Part shown: piece by piece, positions 30,060-32,958 of the stretch
How positions within the stretch are numbered: position 1 is the first letter of the stretch
How the letters are laid out: the number at the start of each line of letters is the position of its first letter
Source: Fragilaria crotonensis
Lineage: Eukaryota; Bacillariophyta; Fragilariophyceae; Fragilariales; Fragilariaceae
Length of the DNA: 32,958 nt
Assembly: GCA_022925895.1 (NCBI GenBank)
Contig: JAKSYS010000690.1
Coordinates: 1 to 32,958 of the forward strand
Reading direction: 5' to 3'
The notes under the pieces: model-generated
What the model was told of the DNA's origin: nothing
What the model saw: only the letters and a program-made list of their open reading frames with translations
Database searches by the model: none
Translations under genes and position numbers: made by a program

Positions 30060-31782
30060 TTCTCGTTACTCCTTGTCTTAATTTATTCTTCCGTACGCCA
30101 CTAATCTTGCGAAATAACTGCTTGATATCTTCTGCCTTTTTCATATGTCTCAGCCGAGTTGCTGATTCTTTGTCCGATTGTTTCCCAGACGTTTCGAGTG
30201 CTGCAATTTTTCGTTGGCGTTCTTGATCTCGACGTTCATAGCTCTCAGCTATGATTGCCTTGATGGATGATTCAACCTTGCGAATTGCCGCAGAGCACTC
30301 ACTCGGCGTAGGGGGCAACGGCACTGGTGTTAATAATTGAGCCATCTCGCGCGTTAAGACACTGGAGTGATCGTAGTGTGTGCGAAGAGCTGACAAATGC
30401 TTCTTCAGTACGACAACTTGTTTGCGAGCTTCGGCAAGTTCCACCGACCATGCGGGTTCCCCAAACTTTTTCACTTTTGCTGCTGCTGCCAAGCTTGCCG
30501 TCAGAACATCTTGGTCCAGTCGTTCTGCAAAAGCATGACGATTGCCGGGTTGTGTCAATTGTACACTCCTAACGAAGGCGTTGTGATGATGGAACAGAAT
30601 CCGATATTTCTCCCGGATGTACTCCGTCACTTGCTGTGTATTATTCGACGACAAGTCCCTCTTTTCTGCTGATACCAATTGTTGAGTGTCGGAACCGAAT
30701 AGGGCATTGGAGTCAAAATCGAGATAGAAGCCTCTGTGATCGGACACTATATGTGCATTGAATGCTTCGTATCCAGCGGAGATCACAGCATCACCCACCG
30801 CGGGACTAGCAAGTGCATAGTCCAGGCGTTTCGTACCACGTGCATAAGTGACTGGGGGTGTAGAAGAATTTCGCCTTGCGAAGACATCGATGAGACCCAA
30901 TTCCCCTGCGATCTTGCTCATACCATCTGGGTCGGCCCCAAAAACTTCGTTGAAATCTCCGACTACCAGCAACAACGTGCCGACCGATGCGTATGTCTGT
31001 AACGCTTTCAGCAGATCCCTCCGGAACGCTGTTCGCGGGTTCAGAACTTGATCTTGTGTCAGTCTGAGGAGGCTGGCATGTTGAGCCGCCACTGTAATGG
31101 TACCTGGGCTAATCACCTTGTCCACGGGTTGATAGGCTGAAAAAACAGCAATCTTGCGTGTTCCTTTGCCTGTGAATTCCTGAACTACCCACCGTCCCCA
31201 TGGGTCACGGTCCTGACAAACAATACGTCCCATCAAGCTGTCTACCGTCAAAATCATTGTCCCCCCCGGTTTATAAGAATTTTCCACCGTTATTGGTGTC
31301 GTTCCGAGAGATATTCGATGTCGCTTCCAATGTTGCTTGGCAGAGTCAAACAAGGCACTCCGAATTCGAAATTGCGTAGTGTCTAAGTTATGTTCTTGCC
31401 CACAGAAGATGTCCGCCTGGACCTCTTTGATTGACCGGCAAATGTCATCAAACGTGCCTCCTCTCCGGTCGATAGAAATGCCGTTGACATTAATTGAATA
31501 GAGTCTTATGATACTCGAGTCTTTGGGTCCCAAGTCATCTCCCCAAGGAACGTTAGAACGCATATTCAGAGTTGTCAGTGTCGTTGGTCTCGAATCATTG
31601 TCCGTAATCGGCTTGGAAAATAACTGTCGCCATTGTAACTTCGCGCTGTCCAATATACTTATGGGAATTGACGTTGCGTTGTCGATAGGAATCGAAGTTC
31701 CGGAACCGACTGACTGTGCATCGTTTGACGGTAACTCAGTTTCCATCTCAGATGCCATCGACACTCGATTGTATTGGCTCAT
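29881..31782 (-). CDS. LINE ORF2, N-terminal APE-type endonuclease part
   Basis: This is the endonuclease/exonuclease/phosphatase domain that nicks the target to prime reverse transcription. Active-site motifs are all present: NVNGIS (Asn 100), FCGQEHNLD (Glu 130), GGTMIL, VVGDFNEVFG (Asp 276, Asn 278), KRLDYALAS (Asp 321) and SDHRGFYLD (Asp 348, His 349). A long helical linker with Arg/Lys-rich stretches (RRDQERQRKIAAL) leads to IEIPLHPDDNP and IVRLLQERNRS at about 29957. The true reading then moves into the reverse-transcriptase frame; the last 20 codons here are out of frame. ATG 31782 shares its A with the TAA of ORF1. With motifs intact, this copy is young or was active until recently. 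Confidence 0.88.
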   Translation of the reverse strand: MSQYNRVSMASEMETELPSNDAQSVGSGTSIPIDNATSIPISILDSAKLQWRQLFSKPITDNDSRPTTLTTLNMRSNVPWGDDLGPKDSSIIRLYSINVNGISIDRRGGTFDDICRSIKEVQADIFCGQEHNLDTTQFRIRSALFDSAKQHWKRHRISLGTTPITVENSYKPGGTMILTVDSLMGRIVCQDRDPWGRWVVQEFTGKGTRKIAVFSAYQPVDKVISPGTITVAAQHASLLRLTQDQVLNPRTAFRRDLLKALQTYASVGTLLLVVGDFNEVFGADPDGMSKIAGELGLIDVFARRNSSTPPVTYARGTKRLDYALASPAVGDAVISAGYEAFNAHIVSDHRGFYLDFDSNALFGSDTQQLVSAEKRDLSSNNTQQVTEYIREKYRILFHHHNAFVRSVQLTQPGNRHAFAERLDQDVLTASLAAAAKVKKFGEPAWSVELAEARKQVVVLKKHLSALRTHYDHSSVLTREMAQLLTPVPLPPTPSECSAAIRKVESSIKAIIAESYERRDQERQRKIAALETSGKQSDKESATRLRHMKKAEDIKQLFRKISGVRKNKLRQGVTRIEIPLHPDDNPKMCTEWRQIDVPTEIVRLLQERNRSFRTSQGNALHCCTTSRRLRLLWG

Positions 31783-31784
31783 TA
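31780..31784 (-). promoter_or_regulatory. TAATG stop-start junction of LINE ORF1 and ORF2
   Basis: The minus strand reads ACG-TAATG-AGC: ORF1 stop TAA and ORF2 start ATG share base 31782. The same UAAUG arrangement is known from the silkworm LINE SART1, where it gives ORF2 translation by termination and reinitiation. Use of that mechanism here is an inference. Confidence 0.75.
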
Positions 31785-32958
31785 CGTATCATCACGCCCA
31801 GCCGGATCACTTGGATTTGTGTATTGAGCATCCGGGGGGCTTGAATTTTGTTTGTGAGTTTGTGAAGTGGATTGTCGAACGAGGTCGTCATGAGATTGGC
31901 CCGATAAAGCACTGGCAATAACAGTATCCTGAGTTTCATCTGGAGGTCCTTCCTCGAAAAGGCACATTTGAACATCTTCAAGGTCGACTGGGGGACTTGC
32001 TGAATTCGAGATATTCTGCTCATCGTATTTCCGCGTTTTCTTCTTCTCGGGAGATCTGCGATACATTGAGTCCTCTGATGCCACGGATGTGCTGTCCCCC
32101 GTGCCTTGTAACTCAGTTGTGCGAGTGGATTCAGAAATTGTCGTCAACTGATGATGCGGCATTGGAAACGGCGGAAAAGCTGAATATGAAAAGTTACTTT
32201 CAACTTGAACACTGTTGCCGCTTGGCTGATGCATCAGTGTGTGCAACATGAGTCGCATGCTCTCCATCGTGATGTTGAAACCCGCGAACTGCGTTTGTAA
32301 TCCAGCCACTGTATGTGTCATTTCCGTTATGGTCTCCATAGTTTCTCGAAGACTTTGTTCATTTGCCGCCAATCTGTCCGACGAGTCTCGAGCTGATTCC
32401 CGGTTCGAACGTAGGAGTTCTCGACATTCGCGCATCTGATTTTCCAACTCCGTCATCCGCATGGTCGTTGACGATCTCAACGTATTGGTCAGAGAATGGG
32501 TAGAGGCTGTGTCGGCTCGGTCGTCAACTTCTTCCGACGTGAGACTGATATGGGATGATTTACCATGCATGTCCAGTTGAGTTTTGGGTTTTCCCTTAGG
32601 CGGTAGATTGGCACCCGACTTAAGTACTGACTTGATCGGATTAGAGACGTCAAGTCCTGGTCGTTTTACCAACGACGGCCACTGAGTGGTATTGTCACTG
32701 TTGACCGGTGCGTCCGACGAAGCTGAACGGTTTGCTGCAGCTGATGCGACAGCAGAAGGCGAAGATTTGACCGATGGCGGAGCTTTACTCCAAATATCGC
32801 TGGAGGACATTTTTGCCATAAAGTCTAGGTTAGTTTGAACAGTAGATGTAATGTGAATGACATCTGGTAAGTCTGGAATCCTTCTCGATACTTTGCTTCT
32901 CGGCGAGCAATCGGTCGTAAACGTTCCTTGTATTTCGCCACCATCGCTCGAATTTCTG
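31782..32958 (-). CDS. LINE ORF1, coiled-coil protein (5' end beyond window)
   Basis: Frame open from the window edge to TAA 31782-31784. ATG 32819 would give 345 residues, but 46 codons upstream are also open (…RRIPDLPDVIHITSTVQTN), so the protein probably starts outside the window. The N-terminal part is Ser/Pro/Ala-rich. Residues about 118-195 (from 32819) form a coiled coil (MTELENQMRECRELLRSNRE, ...LRETMETITEMTHTVAGLQ), as in trimeric LINE ORF1 proteins. The rest is polar, with a basic KKKTRK patch that may bind RNA or act as a nuclear signal. I see no CCHC knuckle in the visible part. ORF1 proteins bind element RNA and act as chaperones; here that role comes from position and build only. 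Confidence 0.72.
   Translation of the reverse strand, partial: RNSSDGGEIQGTFTTDCSPRSKVSRRIPDLPDVIHITSTVQTNLDFMAKMSSSDIWSKAPPSVKSSPSAVASAAANRSASSDAPVNSDNTTQWPSLVKRPGLDVSNPIKSVLKSGANLPPKGKPKTQLDMHGKSSHISLTSEEVDDRADTASTHSLTNTLRSSTTMRMTELENQMRECRELLRSNRESARDSSDRLAANEQSLRETMETITEMTHTVAGLQTQFAGFNITMESMRLMLHTLMHQPSGNSVQVESNFSYSAFPPFPMPHHQLTTISESTRTTELQGTGDSTSVASEDSMYRRSPEKKKTRKYDEQNISNSASPPVDLEDVQMCLFEEGPPDETQDTVIASALSGQSHDDLVRQSTSQTHKQNSSPPDAQYTNPSDPAGRDDT

Larger units (their letters stand above)
28165..32958 (-). mobile_element. LINE (non-LTR retrotransposon) with ORF1, APE endonuclease and reverse transcriptase; 3' end missing
   Basis: Read leftward: ORF1 (to 31782), endonuclease (31782-29881), reverse transcriptase (30059-28212). 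The element continues past the right edge. ORF2 homology fades at about 28165 in a GKLLRIAV-like block, where other sequence begins. The zinc-knuckle tail and 3' UTR seen in the copy at 13446-14621 are absent, so the loss is from the 3' side. This is the opposite of normal LINE truncation and points to recombination or a later deletion. No long terminal repeats are present. Confidence 0.88.

Noticed and set aside
1-32958. tRNA, rRNA or CRISPR arrays
   Set aside because: No tRNA-like cloverleaf with a GGTTCGA-type T-loop, no rRNA signature and no regularly spaced direct repeats with spacers were seen by eye on either strand.

Overview
The window looks like nuclear DNA of a diatom, most likely a pennate one. 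A magnesium-protoporphyrin IX methyltransferase carries the diatom plastid-import motif (ASA|FVP) at the end of its signal peptide. A secreted protein ends in the Ser-Pro-Thr repeats common in diatoms. Small GT-AG introns (about 90-155 bp) interrupt the clear host genes, and the transposable elements are of kinds I associate with diatom genomes. I cannot name the species from sequence alone.

Layout. 1-927 (+) is the 3' part of the plastid chlorophyll-biosynthesis gene CHLM. 1244-2467 (-) is an ankyrin/BTB gene with two in-frame TGA codons. 3852-5562 (-) is a secreted two-repeat, SPT-tailed protein broken by three single-base frameshifts. 6874-9915 (+) is a long intact DDE transposase of a type also seen in basidiomycetes, with frame-shifted remnants upstream. 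9916-13425 has no gene I can support. 13446-14621 (-) is a 5'-truncated LINE tail with a 20-bp target-site duplication, followed by a repeat-rich stretch with a perfect 33-bp inverted repeat (15958-16115). 16748-19624 (-) is an intact three-exon gene for an 882-residue membrane protein with an EF-hand-like N-terminus and a STRA6-like C-terminal part. 20536-23439 is a tandem copy of it that has decayed. 23877-25159 is a non-autonomous terminal-inverted-repeat element with a purine-rich minisatellite inside. 25440-27502 (+) is a PIF/Harbinger element with an inactivated transposase. 27541-28165 (-) is a broken coiled-coil/zinc-finger gene. 28165 to the right edge (-) is a LINE with ORF1, an APE-type endonuclease and a reverse transcriptase. 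It lacks its 3' tail, and ORF1 and ORF2 meet at a TAATG stop-start.

The host contribution is therefore pigment biosynthesis, a BTB adaptor, a secreted protein and a duplicated STRA6-like membrane protein; about half of the window is transposon or relic. The observations I find most worth following are the EF-hand/STRA6-like fusion and its tandem decay, the TAATG coupling in the LINE, and the 158-bp perfect-arm hairpin with TGACGTCA at matching points of both arms. Many genes differ from an open frame by single bases, so raw-read checks are needed before calling each of them a pseudogene.
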